Shown: positions 52,193-60,830, numbered from the stretch's first letter. The stretch: 64,000 bases of DNA from an uncultured Clostridia bacterium (GCA_947631925.1 CANRNE010000005.1:19901-83900), one strand, 5' to 3'. Program-made: numbers and translations. The notes: generated by a model from the sequence alone, not told the origin.

Positions 52193-53885
52193 AGATCTCC
52201 TCCACGCAGGCGAAAATTTCCTCCTCGGAGAGGCCGTATTTCCTGCGAAGGCTGTCCGCGGGCCCGTGCGGAATGAAGACGTCCGAGTAGCCGAAGGCGC
52301 GGACTTCTTTCCCGCTGCCGCGCAAAAAACGCGCCACGGCGTCGCCGAATCCCCCCGCGAGCACGTTGTCCTCAAGGGTGATGACGTGTTTTGCGGGGCA
52401 ATTTGCGAGAAATTCCCCGTCGAGCGGCTTGACAAAGCGGGCATTCACGAGGGTAAAATCCATGCCGCGGCGCTTTGCCATGCCGAGGACGCGCTCTGCA
52501 ATCGCAAGGCAGCGTTCCCCCGCCGCAAGCATAATTATGTCTGACATAGTACTATGCAAAACTTCAAATTTCCCAAATTCAACCTCGTCTGCGCACCCCT
52601 CGTTCCCCGCGCGCGGGTAGCGAATAGCGAGCGGGACACCCCAGTCCAAGCTCTTTTCCACCATCTTCCGAAGTTCTGCGATGTTTTTGGGCGTCGCGAC
52701 GGCGAGATTGGGAATGGGCGAAAGATAGGAGAAGTCGAAGACGCCCTGATGGGTCTCCCCATCCTCTCCCGTAAGGCCGCCGCGGTCGACCAAGAAGGTC
52801 ACGGGAAGTTTTTGCAGGCATACGTCGTGGACGATTTCGTCGAAGGAGCGCTGCAAAAAGGTCGAATAGACGGCATAGAACGGGCGCATCCCCGCCGCGG
52901 CAAGGCCTGCGGCGAGCACCGAGGCGTGTTCCTCGCAGATGCCGACGTCGAAGGCGCGCGTGGGGAAGCGTTCGAAGAAGGGCCGAAGTCCGAGGCTGTC
53001 CGTCATCGCGGCAGTGACAACCGCAATGCGGGAATCCCTCTCCGCAAGGCGGCAGAGTTCCTCGCCGATTGCCGTCGCATACTCGCTCTTTACGGGCGCC
53101 GGGCTCACGCCGTGCGTCTCCGAGGGGCGCATTTCGGTGAACGGATAGCCCAGCCCCTTGCGCGTGACGGCGTGCAAAAGGACGCATTTCCCCTCTTTCA
53201 GCGTGTTTTTTGCCGTTTCGAGGGCGGGAATGAGCTCTTCGAAGCTGTTCCCGTTGACGGGGCCCGTGTAGGTGACGCCGAAGCGCTCAATGAGCCGAAT
53301 GTCCTCGGAAGAGCCCTCTTTCATGCGCTCCAAGGCGTCGTGCATGCCGCCGTGCGTCGGAGAAATGGACAGTCCGTTGTCGTTGAGGACGATGAGAATG
53401 GGCGTTTTGAGCTCCTTGATACTGCCGAGCGCCTCATAGATGAGCCCGTTCTGGAAGGAGCCGTCTCCGACGAGCGCGATGACTTCGTAGTCTTCCCCCA
53501 AGAGGTCGCGCGCCTTGGCGATGCCGAGCGCCGCGGAGATGGCAGTCCCCGCGTGTCCCGTTCCGTAGCAGTCGTATTCGCTCTCCTCGCGCTTGGGAAA
53601 TCCCGAGATTCCGCCCTCCCTGCGAAGGGTATGGAAGGCCTCCGCCCTGCCCGAGAGCAGTTTGTGGGAATAGCACTGATGCCCCACGTCGAAGACGATT
53701 TTGTCGCGCGGAAAGTCAAAGACGCGGTGGAGCGCCATGGTGAGCTCCACCGTTCCGAGGTTGGACGAGAGGTGTCCGCCGCAGACGGAGACAGTGCGGA
53801 AGATCTCCTCCCGCAGTTCCTCTGCGATGCTCTTCAGTTGGGCGTAGGATGCCTGTTTCAGCTCTCTGCCGTCAACGTTTCTCAT
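52179..53885 (-). CDS. dxs: 1-deoxy-D-xylulose-5-phosphate synthase
   Basis: 568 residues, a little short for the family (about 620). It makes DXP from pyruvate and GAP. TPP motif GDGSFQNG with the downstream Asn (LNDNGLS), H38 (GGHLSSNLG), HAGTAIS, and the catalytic Glu in GICEEHA. Residues about 442-451 (VLHSTMSDII) are encoded by a copy of the dispersed repeat using AGT, ACT and ATA codons that are uncommon nearby, yet the frame and core fold continue. ATG at 53885, three bases after ispA. Confidence 0.93.
   Translation of the reverse strand: MRNVDGRELKQASYAQLKSIAEELREEIFRTVSVCGGHLSSNLGTVELTMALHRVFDFPRDKIVFDVGHQCYSHKLLSGRAEAFHTLRREGGISGFPKREESEYDCYGTGHAGTAISAALGIAKARDLLGEDYEVIALVGDGSFQNGLIYEALGSIKELKTPILIVLNDNGLSISPTHGGMHDALERMKEGSSEDIRLIERFGVTYTGPVNGNSFEELIPALETAKNTLKEGKCVLLHAVTRKGLGYPFTEMRPSETHGVSPAPVKSEYATAIGEELCRLAERDSRIAVVTAAMTDSLGLRPFFERFPTRAFDVGICEEHASVLAAGLAAAGMRPFYAVYSTFLQRSFDEIVHDVCLQKLPVTFLVDRGGLTGEDGETHQGVFDFSYLSPIPNLAVATPKNIAELRKMVEKSLDWGVPLAIRYPRAGNEGCADEVEFGKFEVLHSTMSDIIMLAAGERCLAIAERVLGMAKRRGMDFTLVNARFVKPLDGEFLANCPAKHVITLEDNVLAGGFGDAVARFLRGSGKEVRAFGYSDVFIPHGPADSLRRKYGLSEEEIFACVEEIYARG
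52534..52561 (+). repeat. Dispersed palindromic repeat, copy 5, inside dxs
   Basis: ATTATGTCTGACATAGTACTATGCAAAA lies in-frame within dxs (antisense to the gene). It is identical to copy 4 through the ATTATGTCTGACATA core, and it contains the self-palindrome CATAGTACTATG. Confidence 0.85.
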
Positions 53886-53887
53886 GT

Positions 53888-54712
53888 TCAAAACTTTCTG
53901 CGGCGCACGGATTTTGTGAGGCCGCACAGAAATTTCGTGTCGATATCTGCGCCATGCAGCGCGTCGAGGCACTTTGCTTCATATTCGTCCGCAAGCGCCT
54001 CCGCCCCCGCCTTTCCGTAGACGGTGAGCGCGGTGAGCCGACCCTCTTCGCCGCTGTCGAGAAAGTCGTCGGTGAGCTGGAAGAGAAGTCCGAGCGTCTC
54101 GGAAAATTCTTTCAACCCCTCGCGCCCTGCAATGAGTTCGGCGGCGCCGACGGACGCCGCAATCATCGCGCCCGTCTTGCCCGCATGGATGAAGGTGAGC
54201 TCGCGCGCGGAAGCGGTCTTCGAATCCCCATAGAGAAGGTCAGCCGACTGCCCCGCGACCATGCCGAGTGGTCCTGCGGCGCGCAGGACGGCTTGGGCGG
54301 CGCGGAGATGGTTTTCCCCCTTTTCTGCCGCCTCGAGGAGCAGGGAAGACGCATATGCAAACAGGGCGTCCCCCGCAAGAATGGCGTTCGCCTCCCCGAA
54401 TTTTTTGTGATTGGTGGGCTTTCCGCGGCGGAAATCGTCGTTGTCCATCGCGGGAAGGTCGTCGTGAATGAGGGAAAAGGTGTGGATGCACTCGAGCGCG
54501 AGGGCAATCTCTTTCTCCTCCGCATACGCGCGGCCGAAGGCGTCGAGCGCGGCGAAAAAGAGGACGGGCCGAAGCCGTTTCCCGCCCGAGAGAAGGGAAT
54601 ATTTCATGCTCTCCGCGAGGATGGGCGGCTGAAAATTCATGTCCTCGCACGCGCACTCCAACAGGCGTTCGAACTGCGTGCGGTAGCAATTGTACTGCTC
54701 TTCAAAGTTCAT
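53888..54712 (-). CDS. ispA: Polyprenyl (farnesyl/geranyl) diphosphate synthase
   Basis: 274 residues. First Asp-rich motif DDLPAMDNDD (84-93), second LTDDFLD, plus SGGKRLRPVL and GEANAILAGDAL. It condenses IPP with allylic diphosphates to FPP. Start overlaps the folD stop (ATGA). It sits between folD and dxs as in many Firmicutes (xseA/B not seen here). Confidence 0.93.
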   Translation of the reverse strand: MNFEEQYNCYRTQFERLLECACEDMNFQPPILAESMKYSLLSGGKRLRPVLFFAALDAFGRAYAEEKEIALALECIHTFSLIHDDLPAMDNDDFRRGKPTNHKKFGEANAILAGDALFAYASSLLLEAAEKGENHLRAAQAVLRAAGPLGMVAGQSADLLYGDSKTASARELTFIHAGKTGAMIAASVGAAELIAGREGLKEFSETLGLLFQLTDDFLDSGEEGRLTALTVYGKAGAEALADEYEAKCLDALHGADIDTKFLCGLTKSVRRRKF

Positions 54713-55545
54713 GCGTTGCGCTCCGCCGCTTCCACGGTATTTGCAAGGAGCATCGCGACCGTCATGGGCCCGACGCCGCCGGGGACGGGGGTGATGAGGG
54801 AAGCCTTTTCCGCCGCGGCGCAATCGACGTCGCCGACGAGCCCCCCCTCCGTGCGGTTGATGCCCACATCGATGACGACGGCGCCCTCTTTCACCATGTC
54901 TGCGGTGATGAAGGCGGGTTTGCCCACCGCGGCGACGAGAATGTCCGCCTCTTTGCAAATCTCTTTGAGATTTTGCGTCTTGGAATGGCAGACGGTGACC
55001 GTCGCGTCCGCATGCAGAAGCAGCAGGGCGAGCGGTTTTCCGACGGTGTTGCTCCTCCCCACGACGACGGCACGGCGACCGCGCGTCTCCACCCCGTAGC
55101 GGGAAAGAAGTTCCATGACGCCGCGCGGCGTGCAAGCGACGAGGCAATCCTCCCCTTTTGCGAGCTTTCCGACATTCTCCGCCGAAAAGCCGTCCACATC
55201 CTTGGATGCAGGAATGCAGGCGAGGGCGCTTCTCGCGTCGAGATGGGCGGGAAGCGGGAGCTGGACGAGCACGCCGTCAAAGCGACTGTCTTCCGTAAGA
55301 GAGGAAATTTTCTCCTCGAGCGCTTCCTCGGAGATCTCCTCGGGCAGGCGCACCGTCTCCGAAAAAATGCCGACTTGCGCACACGCCCGCTCCTTGTTAC
55401 GGACATAGACCTCCGAGGCGGGGTCGCAGCCGACGAGCACGACGGCAAGTCCCACCTTTCTGCCGTGCGCCTGTTCAAAGCGCTCGGCACGGGCTTTGAG
55501 TTCTTCCCGAATGCTTGCGGCGACCGCTTTTCCGTCAATTTTCAT
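54709..55545 (-). CDS. folD: Methylenetetrahydrofolate dehydrogenase/cyclohydrolase FolD
   Basis: 278 residues. Catalytic region SEVYVRNKERAC (Tyr/Lys pair), VQLPLP, DVDGF, then the Rossmann NADP site VVVGRSNTVGKPLA and the C-terminal TPVPGGVGPMT. It interconverts methylene-, methenyl- and formyl-THF. Overlaps nusB by 11 bases upstream and ispA by 4 downstream. Confidence 0.96.
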   Translation of the reverse strand: MKIDGKAVAASIREELKARAERFEQAHGRKVGLAVVLVGCDPASEVYVRNKERACAQVGIFSETVRLPEEISEEALEEKISSLTEDSRFDGVLVQLPLPAHLDARSALACIPASKDVDGFSAENVGKLAKGEDCLVACTPRGVMELLSRYGVETRGRRAVVVGRSNTVGKPLALLLLHADATVTVCHSKTQNLKEICKEADILVAAVGKPAFITADMVKEGAVVIDVGINRTEGGLVGDVDCAAAEKASLITPVPGGVGPMTVAMLLANTVEAAERNA

Positions 55546-55933
55546 GGGAAAGTACCCCCGCGAGGACGCCGTTGACGAAGTCCGCCGAATTCTCCGAGGA
55601 GTATTTGCGGGCGATGGCGACCGCTTCGCTCACCGAGACGATGGGCGGAATCTCGTCGAAATCGTTGATTTCCGCGAGCGCAATCAGCATTGCGGCGCGG
55701 TCAGTGGGATAAATTCTGTAGTCGGCAAATCGCGTGACCCGTTCGGAAATGGTCGCGTCGAACTCTGCGCGGTGCGCTTCCACGTCTTGCGCGAGCTTCT
55801 CCGCAAAGTCCTTCTCCTCGTCGGACAGCTTCATATGCAAATAGAGCGCGCTACGCGCGCCCTTGCCGAGGTCTCCGCCCATGAGACGCGCGTAAACAAT
55901 ACGAAACGCCGCCTCTCTCGCATCTCTTCTCAT
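55535..55933 (-). CDS. nusB: Transcription antitermination factor NusB
   Basis: 132 residues from the ATG with GGGAG upstream. All-alpha NusB fold with R-R-x-A-R-E-A-A-F-R at the N-terminus, DFAEKLAQDVEAHRAEFDA and the C-terminal VSVSEAVAIARKYSSENSADFVNGVL, the family's most conserved stretch. It acts with NusE/S10 in rRNA antitermination. The asp23-nusB-folD order is typical of Firmicutes. Confidence 0.94.
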   Translation of the reverse strand: MRRDAREAAFRIVYARLMGGDLGKGARSALYLHMKLSDEEKDFAEKLAQDVEAHRAEFDATISERVTRFADYRIYPTDRAAMLIALAEINDFDEIPPIVSVSEAVAIARKYSSENSADFVNGVLAGVLSHEN

Positions 55934-55990
55934 GCAATTCTCCCAAATGCCGAGCGACTCCCTTCCCCGCACGGGGAAAGGGAGCGCAAA

Positions 55991-56359
55991 TCATTTTTTA
56001 TCTTCTTCGTCCGTCGCGGCTTCCTCTTGCGGGCCTGCCGCTTCGGGGAACACCACGCTCTGCACGTGTACGTCCACTTTTGCGATTTTGTAATTGGTCA
56101 TCGATTCCACCATCTGCTTGATGGACTGCTGAATGCGGTATGCGAGGTCGGGGACGCTGTAACCGTAATGCGCAATCACGGAGATGTCCACGAAGACGCC
56201 CTCTTTCTCGAAGCAGATTTTGATGCCCTTGCTCTTGGACGGAATGAGCTCGATGCCCTCCGTTTCCCTGAGGCTCAAAACAACGATGCCGCTGACGATG
56301 TCAGAGTTGTAGGTGATTTTTCCCTTCTGACCGCCCGAATTATATCTGATGCTTGCCAT
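55991..56359 (-). CDS. Asp23/Gls24-family envelope stress protein (YqhY-like)
   Basis: 122 residues. Asp23 domain: GKITYNSDIVSGIVVLSLRETEGIELI, then EGVFVDISVIAHYGYSVPDLAYRIQQSIKQMVE. The C-terminal 15 residues are acidic. Asp23 proteins coat the membrane in Staphylococcus; YqhY in Bacillus is linked to acetyl-CoA carboxylase control. Ribosome-binding site AGAAGGAG. Confidence 0.92.
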   Translation of the reverse strand: MASIRYNSGGQKGKITYNSDIVSGIVVLSLRETEGIELIPSKSKGIKICFEKEGVFVDISVIAHYGYSVPDLAYRIQQSIKQMVESMTNYKIAKVDVHVQSVVFPEAAGPQEEAATDEEDKK

Positions 56360-56418
56360 AACGAACTCCTTCTTGGAACATTATAGCACACATTTTCCGA
56401 ATTTACAACCATTCTTTC

Positions 56419-56904
56419 TCAACTTTCCGCATAAATCGGCATAATTATGATGTTTCCCGAGCGGATATCGTGCTCCGTCTGCAGGGCGGTGGCGATGCGG
56501 ATGGCCATATCCTTGTTGAGTTCGGCGGAATTGATGAAGACGTTGATGTTGCCGCTCTCGCCGATGACGACGCCCGCATCCGAGAACCCGAGCGCCTTGA
56601 TGATGGACTCCATCACGAGTTCGTCCTCCATAATCTCGACGAGCTCTTGCTTTCTCGCCGCCGCGGCGGTGTGCTCCTCGGTGCCCGCTTCATAGGCGGA
56701 GAGGACGGCGTCGAGCTGGACGAATTCCTCACTTCTCGTCGTGTTGCGTTCGGCGCGGAAGGTGGAAAAATAGTTCGCCTGCACGGCTGCGCCGCCTGTC
56801 ACGGTCTGGTTGCCCGTGCCCGCGAGGACGAAGTTGCAGATGGCCGTCGCCGCAAGCAGCAGAACAAGGGTGGACATGAGTGCGATTTTCTTGGTGTTCG
56901 ACAT
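56419..56904 (-). CDS. spoIIIAH: Stage III sporulation protein AH
   Basis: 161 residues. N-terminal membrane helix (about 7-28) and a C-terminal YscJ/FliF-like ring-building domain (about 100-161; AGVVIGESGNINVFINSAELNKD). SpoIIIAH on the mother-cell side binds SpoIIQ of the forespore to form the feeding channel. The middle is a charged helix. Last gene of the spoIIIA operon. Confidence 0.88.
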   Translation of the reverse strand: MSNTKKIALMSTLVLLLAATAICNFVLAGTGNQTVTGGAAVQANYFSTFRAERNTTRSEEFVQLDAVLSAYEAGTEEHTAAAARKQELVEIMEDELVMESIIKALGFSDAGVVIGESGNINVFINSAELNKDMAIRIATALQTEHDIRSGNIIIMPIYAES

Positions 56905-56937
56905 AGGTGGTTACTCCTTATAAAAAAGATTTTCGAT

Positions 56938-57300
56938 TTACTGCTCGCCGACATAGACGAGGACGGCGGAGGGAGAGATTTTTAAGACGGCCGCCGCGAC
57001 TTCGCGGATTCTCACCCTCGTCAAAAACCCGTCCTCTCCCTCAAAGAGGATAACGGCGCCGACCGCTCTTCCGTCCTCCTCGGAGACGACGACTTTGGCA
57101 TCGCTCACGCCGCCGATTTCCCGCACGAGGGCGAGCACGCGCGCCTCCTTCTCCGAAGGGGTATAGCCGCTTTCTTCTCTTTCTCCGAGAAAGAGCACAT
57201 AGACGAGCGCGAGCAGGGCGATGGCGAGAATAAGCAGGGCGACGAGGCGGACCGTGCGGCTGCTCATGAATTTTTTGATGGGTGCAAGGGATACCGTCAC
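56938..57300 (-). CDS. spoIIIAG: Stage III sporulation protein AG
   Basis: 120 residues, shorter than Bacillus SpoIIIAG (about 229). Membrane helix (about 18-38) then a compact ring-building motif domain with ARVLALVREIGGVSDAKVVVSEEDG. It forms the large oligomeric ring of the channel. Overlaps spoIIIAF by four bases. Confidence 0.85.
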   Translation of the reverse strand: MTVSLAPIKKFMSSRTVRLVALLILAIALLALVYVLFLGEREESGYTPSEKEARVLALVREIGGVSDAKVVVSEEDGRAVGAVILFEGEDGFLTRVRIREVAAAVLKISPSAVLVYVGEQ

Positions 57301-57752
57301 GAGACCTCCGCGGGGCAGCCGAAGGCGTCTTCGACCGCCTCTTTGATTTCGGTCAGAATATGTATATGCTCGTCCGCGTCGATTATTCCTTCCGTTTGGA
57401 CGGCGACGGAGATTTTTTTTCGTGCGAAGGGCGGCGCGTCATCACGTTCCGACACGGCGTCGCAACGGAGAGAAAATTCCGAGACGAGCAACTTTACCGC
57501 CGCGACGTCCTCTCTTTCGAGCATTTTTTGGCAGGTTTCGAAGTAAGAAACGTCCTCGGCGATGTCCCCGCCTGCCTCGAATGTCGGCGCTTCCCCCTTG
57601 ATGAGGCCGACGAGGGGCGCGACGAGCACGAAGAGCGGAAGTAGTTTGGTGATGCCGCTCACGAATTTTCCCATCCTGCCGCCCGGAGCGATGACGGCGA
57701 CGACGGCGGAGAGCAAGATGACGCCCGCGAGCGCCAAAATATATTCCTTCAT
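57297..57752 (-). CDS. spoIIIAF: Stage III sporulation protein AF
   Basis: 151 residues. Two N-terminal membrane helices (about 4-22 and 34-51, with the GGRMGKFVSGITKLLPL linker typical of the family) and a C-terminal soluble domain (about 85-151). ATG overlaps the spoIIIAE stop. A longer open frame upstream is out of register with the operon and has no family similarity. Confidence 0.85.
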   Translation of the reverse strand: MKEYILALAGVILLSAVVAVIAPGGRMGKFVSGITKLLPLFVLVAPLVGLIKGEAPTFEAGGDIAEDVSYFETCQKMLEREDVAAVKLLVSEFSLRCDAVSERDDAPPFARKKISVAVQTEGIIDADEHIHILTEIKEAVEDAFGCPAEVS

Positions 57753-58957
57753 CAGAAGATTCCCCCCGAACAGCAGACCATGAGGACAAGCGTGAGAAAA
57801 TAGAGGAAGGCGACGGCGAGGAGCCCGGCGAGAAAATAGCCGCTGTCCGTCGCCACACGGGACAAAAAGGAGGAGATTTTCCCGCCAATCGGCTCGGTTG
57901 CGGCCGCCGAGATACGCAAAAAGAGCTGAAATGCAACAAAAAGCAGGAGCGGACGCAGGATACATGCGGCGAGAAGAAAGACGGAGAAGGTCCCGAGAGC
58001 GTTTTTCAGGGCGGCGCTTCCCGCGACGACGAGCTCCATTCCCCCCGAGAGGAAGTTCCCGACGAGCGGGACGGAGCCCGAGATGACGTATTTGACAGCG
58101 CGAAGGGAAAGCCCGTCGTACTGCGCGGCAGTCATGCCCTGCACCGTCAAAAAGACGCCGAACAGCCCGAGCGCAAGACCCACCACCCACTTCGTCACGC
58201 TCTTGAAGAGCTCGGCAAGCTTCTCCGCGCGCACGCCGACACTCAAGTTTCCCACAAAGGCGAGCACGATGATGACGACGCCGACGGGGAGGACGAGGGA
58301 GCAGAAGAGCTCGACAATCCCCCCGCTCATGAAGACGACGGCGGGACGGAATACCCCCGCGGAGACCGTTCCCCCGCTCGCCGCCATCAGTGTGAGCAGT
58401 ATGGGAAAGACCGTCTCCATCTGTCTGCGCATGGATTCTACAGCGGAAAATCCCGTCTGCAGTACGCCGATGAGCACCGCAAGCACGACGGCGCCCACGG
58501 AGAGATAGGATATGAAATGTATTATGTCTGACGTAGTACTCTGCAAAAAGCCGTTTTTCAAAGAATCAAGGATGCCGCAGAGGATGGAGACCGCCAAAAT
58601 CACGGCAAATGCGGGCAGCATCGCCTGCCCCTCCTCCCAGACGAAGGAGAGCGCCGCCTGCCCGATGGAGGCGTAGTCGAGCTTTGCGTCCCCCGAAATC
58701 AGGGAAAACAGCTTGTCGGAGACCGTCGTCCCGCCGAACTCCGTCAAGGTGTCGAGGTAGTCCTGCAGTTCCTTCGTGTCGAGCGCGTCCAAGAGCTCCC
58801 GAATGGTTGCATTCCACTCCGCCCTCGCGTCCTCCTCCGTTGCGGCGTGCGACGGGGCGACTTTCACCCAAAAATTCGGCAAAAACATCGTAGCGAGCAG
58901 TGCGATTGCCGCAATTTTCCAAAATTTTCCGCCCTTTTTGCCTTGCAATTGCCTCAT
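57752..58957 (-). CDS. spoIIIAE: Stage III sporulation protein AE
   Basis: 401 residues. Signal sequence (about 14-38), an acidic periplasmic segment, then seven or eight membrane helices; the transporter-like core of the channel. GLFGVFLTVQGMTAAQYDGLSLRAVKYVISGSVPLVGNFLSGG region is the family's best-conserved part (about 265-310). Residues about 137-146 (LQSTTSDIIH) are encoded by a dispersed-repeat copy with AGT/ACT/ATA codons. Overlaps both neighbours by 3-4 bases. Confidence 0.93.
   Translation of the reverse strand: MRQLQGKKGGKFWKIAAIALLATMFLPNFWVKVAPSHAATEEDARAEWNATIRELLDALDTKELQDYLDTLTEFGGTTVSDKLFSLISGDAKLDYASIGQAALSFVWEEGQAMLPAFAVILAVSILCGILDSLKNGFLQSTTSDIIHFISYLSVGAVVLAVLIGVLQTGFSAVESMRRQMETVFPILLTLMAASGGTVSAGVFRPAVVFMSGGIVELFCSLVLPVGVVIIVLAFVGNLSVGVRAEKLAELFKSVTKWVVGLALGLFGVFLTVQGMTAAQYDGLSLRAVKYVISGSVPLVGNFLSGGMELVVAGSAALKNALGTFSVFLLAACILRPLLLFVAFQLFLRISAAATEPIGGKISSFLSRVATDSGYFLAGLLAVAFLYFLTLVLMVCCSGGIF
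58521..58547 (+). repeat. Dispersed palindromic repeat, copy 6, inside spoIIIAE
   Basis: ATTATGTCTGACGTAGTACTCTGCAAA lies in-frame within spoIIIAE (antisense). It differs from the dxs copy at two positions over the shared 27 bases. Confidence 0.8.
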
Positions 58958-59343
58958 ATCAGCTCCAACAGCTCTAAGATGAGAGAAAGCACGCGCTCGA
59001 TGATGGGCACGGCGAGCACCAAAATGATGATTTTTCCGCAGAAGGTGAGCTTGTCCGCGAGCGAATTTTGCCCGAAATCGGAGAGAAGCCCTGCGCTGAA
59101 TTCCACCAAATATCCTATCCCCACCATTTTGAGTACCGTTTTGACGAGGGTGTTGTCAATCCCCGCGATTTGCGCAATCTCCCCGAAGACGGAGACGCTC
59201 CCGCGGAAGAATTCGAATGCAAACAGCAGCAGAATAATCCCGCCCGCAACCGAGACGGCAAAGGCGAGTTCGGGCCTGCTCTCCTTCAGGATGAGCGCCG
59301 CCACGGCCGTGATGAGCGCGATTCCTACAAGCTGAAAGACCAC
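58954..59343 (-). CDS. spoIIIAD: Stage III sporulation protein AD
   Basis: 129 residues from a GTG that overlaps the spoIIIAC stop (TAGTG). Four membrane helices; VGIALITAVAALILKESRPELAF and the FCGKIIILVLAVPIIERVLSLI end are family features. A longer open frame upstream lacks similarity. Membrane component of the spoIIIA channel. Confidence 0.9.
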   Translation of the reverse strand: MVFQLVGIALITAVAALILKESRPELAFAVSVAGGIILLLFAFEFFRGSVSVFGEIAQIAGIDNTLVKTVLKMVGIGYLVEFSAGLLSDFGQNSLADKLTFCGKIIILVLAVPIIERVLSLILELLELI

Positions 59344-59540
59344 TAATACACCCCGAAAATCTCTTTGATGGCAGAAAACAGATCGCCAATCATCGTGACG
59401 GCTACGGTGAGCGCGATGACGAGCCCCACGATGGAGACGACGGTGGCGATGTCGTCGCGGTCTGATTTTTTTAAGATTTGGCAGACGACGGTGATGATGA
59501 TGCCGATGGCCGCCAGTTTGAAGATGATGGAGACGTCCAT
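59343..59540 (-). CDS. spoIIIAC: Stage III sporulation protein AC
   Basis: 65 residues, two membrane helices. IIFKLAAIGIIITVVCQILKKSDRDD...GLVIALTVAVTMIGDLF is diagnostic of SpoIIIAC. Starts at the last base of the spoIIIAB stop. Confidence 0.95.
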   Translation of the reverse strand: MDVSIIFKLAAIGIIITVVCQILKKSDRDDIATVVSIVGLVIALTVAVTMIGDLFSAIKEIFGVY

Positions 59541-60007
59541 TATACGATGAGAATGACGAGGGCGAGCCCCGCGAGCAGGCCGAGTTTGAGGTAGAGCGCG
59601 GTGCGCGCCTTTGCCTCCCGCTCCGCTGTCTGCTTTTTTTGTTCGAGAATGTGCTTTTGCGCGTCAAAAAAGCCTGTCTGGGAGTTCGAATCCCCCCTGC
59701 CGAGCATAAAAACGTACTCGGCGGCGTCCTCCCGCTCCTCCTTTTGCAGGTAGGAAAGTTTGGGCTCGTCCCCGCCCTTTCGCGCGCCTTCGAGGAGTTT
59801 TGCAAAGTCGCCCGTGTATTCGCCCTGCGCGATAAGATCTGCGAGCGGCTTGCGGGAGAAGGCAAGTTCGCTCAAATATCGCTCGTTGAAGGCGTACATC
59901 TGCGCGTAAAATTTGCTTCGTTCCCGATATTTTCCCGCCAAAACATACCCGATGGCGACGCTAAGGGCGACCGTCAGCGCTCCGATGAGAAGTTTCAGCC
60001 AAATCAT
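59540..60007 (-). CDS. spoIIIAB: Stage III sporulation protein AB
   Basis: 155 residues. One N-terminal helix (about 3-20), a soluble GspF-like helical domain (about 25-125) with FNERYLSELAFSRKPLADLIAQG, and a C-terminal helix (about 137-155). It overlaps spoIIIAA by 47 bases, longer than the other junctions in the operon. Start chosen at the ATG preceding WLKLLIGAL. Confidence 0.87.
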   Translation of the reverse strand: MIWLKLLIGALTVALSVAIGYVLAGKYRERSKFYAQMYAFNERYLSELAFSRKPLADLIAQGEYTGDFAKLLEGARKGGDEPKLSYLQKEEREDAAEYVFMLGRGDSNSQTGFFDAQKHILEQKKQTAEREAKARTALYLKLGLLAGLALVILIV

Positions 60008-60830
60008 TCCCGTCCTCCCCGCAAATGCTGCCCACCCGCCCGAGGCCGTCGAGCAGGACATAGCGCGAAAAAATCTTCTGCGGCACGTCTGCATATTTTG
60101 CGAGATGCGCGGAGGCGAGCACGCAGACGCCCCCTTGGATGGCAAGCCGCACCGCGGGATAGTCCGCCTCTGTCAGCTCGTCCGTCACGATGATGTCCGG
60201 CCGCATCGCGCGGATGCCCGCCGAGAAGGCGGACCGCTTGTCCGAAAAGCGAATGACGTCCGAGGTTGCGCCCACTTCCCCCGCAGACAGCTCTCCCCGC
60301 TCGTCCACGACGAGGATGTTGACAGCCCTTCTGAGGGAGATGAGGCGGGATAGGTCCCGAAGAAGGGTGGTCTTCCCCTCCCCGGGCGGCGCAAGAATGA
60401 TGAGGGAGCGGAGCCTTTCGCGAAGGCAAATCTCATAGATTTGCTCCGCACAGCCGAAAATCTCATGCGGAATGCGCACGCAAAGGGAGGTGACGTCCCT
60501 TATGGAAAGCACTTCTCCGCCCTTCATGACGACCGTCCCCGCAACGCCGATGCGCTCGCCGCACGCCGTCGTCACGAATCCCTGCCGAAGCTGTTCCTCG
60601 ACGGCATAGACGCTGTACCCGCTCGCCGCCAGGAGCGCGTCCTCCACTTCCCTTTTCGTCGGACGAAGGGCAGTGGCTGCACTACATACGCCGCTCTCCC
60701 CGAGAAAGACATACTCCCCCGCGACATTGGCGGAAAGCGGTTTGTCTTCGCGAATGCGCAGTTCCAGGAGAAGATTTCGGTTGAGATGGCGCACCGCGCC
60801 CAACAGCCTTGGCGGCAGAAATTCGAGCAC
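59961..60830 (-). CDS. spoIIIAA: Stage III sporulation protein AA (ATPase)
   Basis: 289 residues, GTG start with AGGATAG upstream. Secretion-type ATPase: Walker A APPGEGKTT (147-155), VVDERGEL after strand 2, and VTDELTEADYPAV as Walker B region. GERIGVAGTVV and the SIRDVTSLCVRI segment are family features. It powers the SpoIIIA-SpoIIQ channel from the mother cell. First gene of the eight-gene operon; I could not identify a convincing sigma-E promoter upstream. Confidence 0.94.
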   Translation of the reverse strand: MLEFLPPRLLGAVRHLNRNLLLELRIREDKPLSANVAGEYVFLGESGVCSAATALRPTKREVEDALLAASGYSVYAVEEQLRQGFVTTACGERIGVAGTVVMKGGEVLSIRDVTSLCVRIPHEIFGCAEQIYEICLRERLRSLIILAPPGEGKTTLLRDLSRLISLRRAVNILVVDERGELSAGEVGATSDVIRFSDKRSAFSAGIRAMRPDIIVTDELTEADYPAVRLAIQGGVCVLASAHLAKYADVPQKIFSRYVLLDGLGRVGSICGEDGNDLAETSHRSADGRP

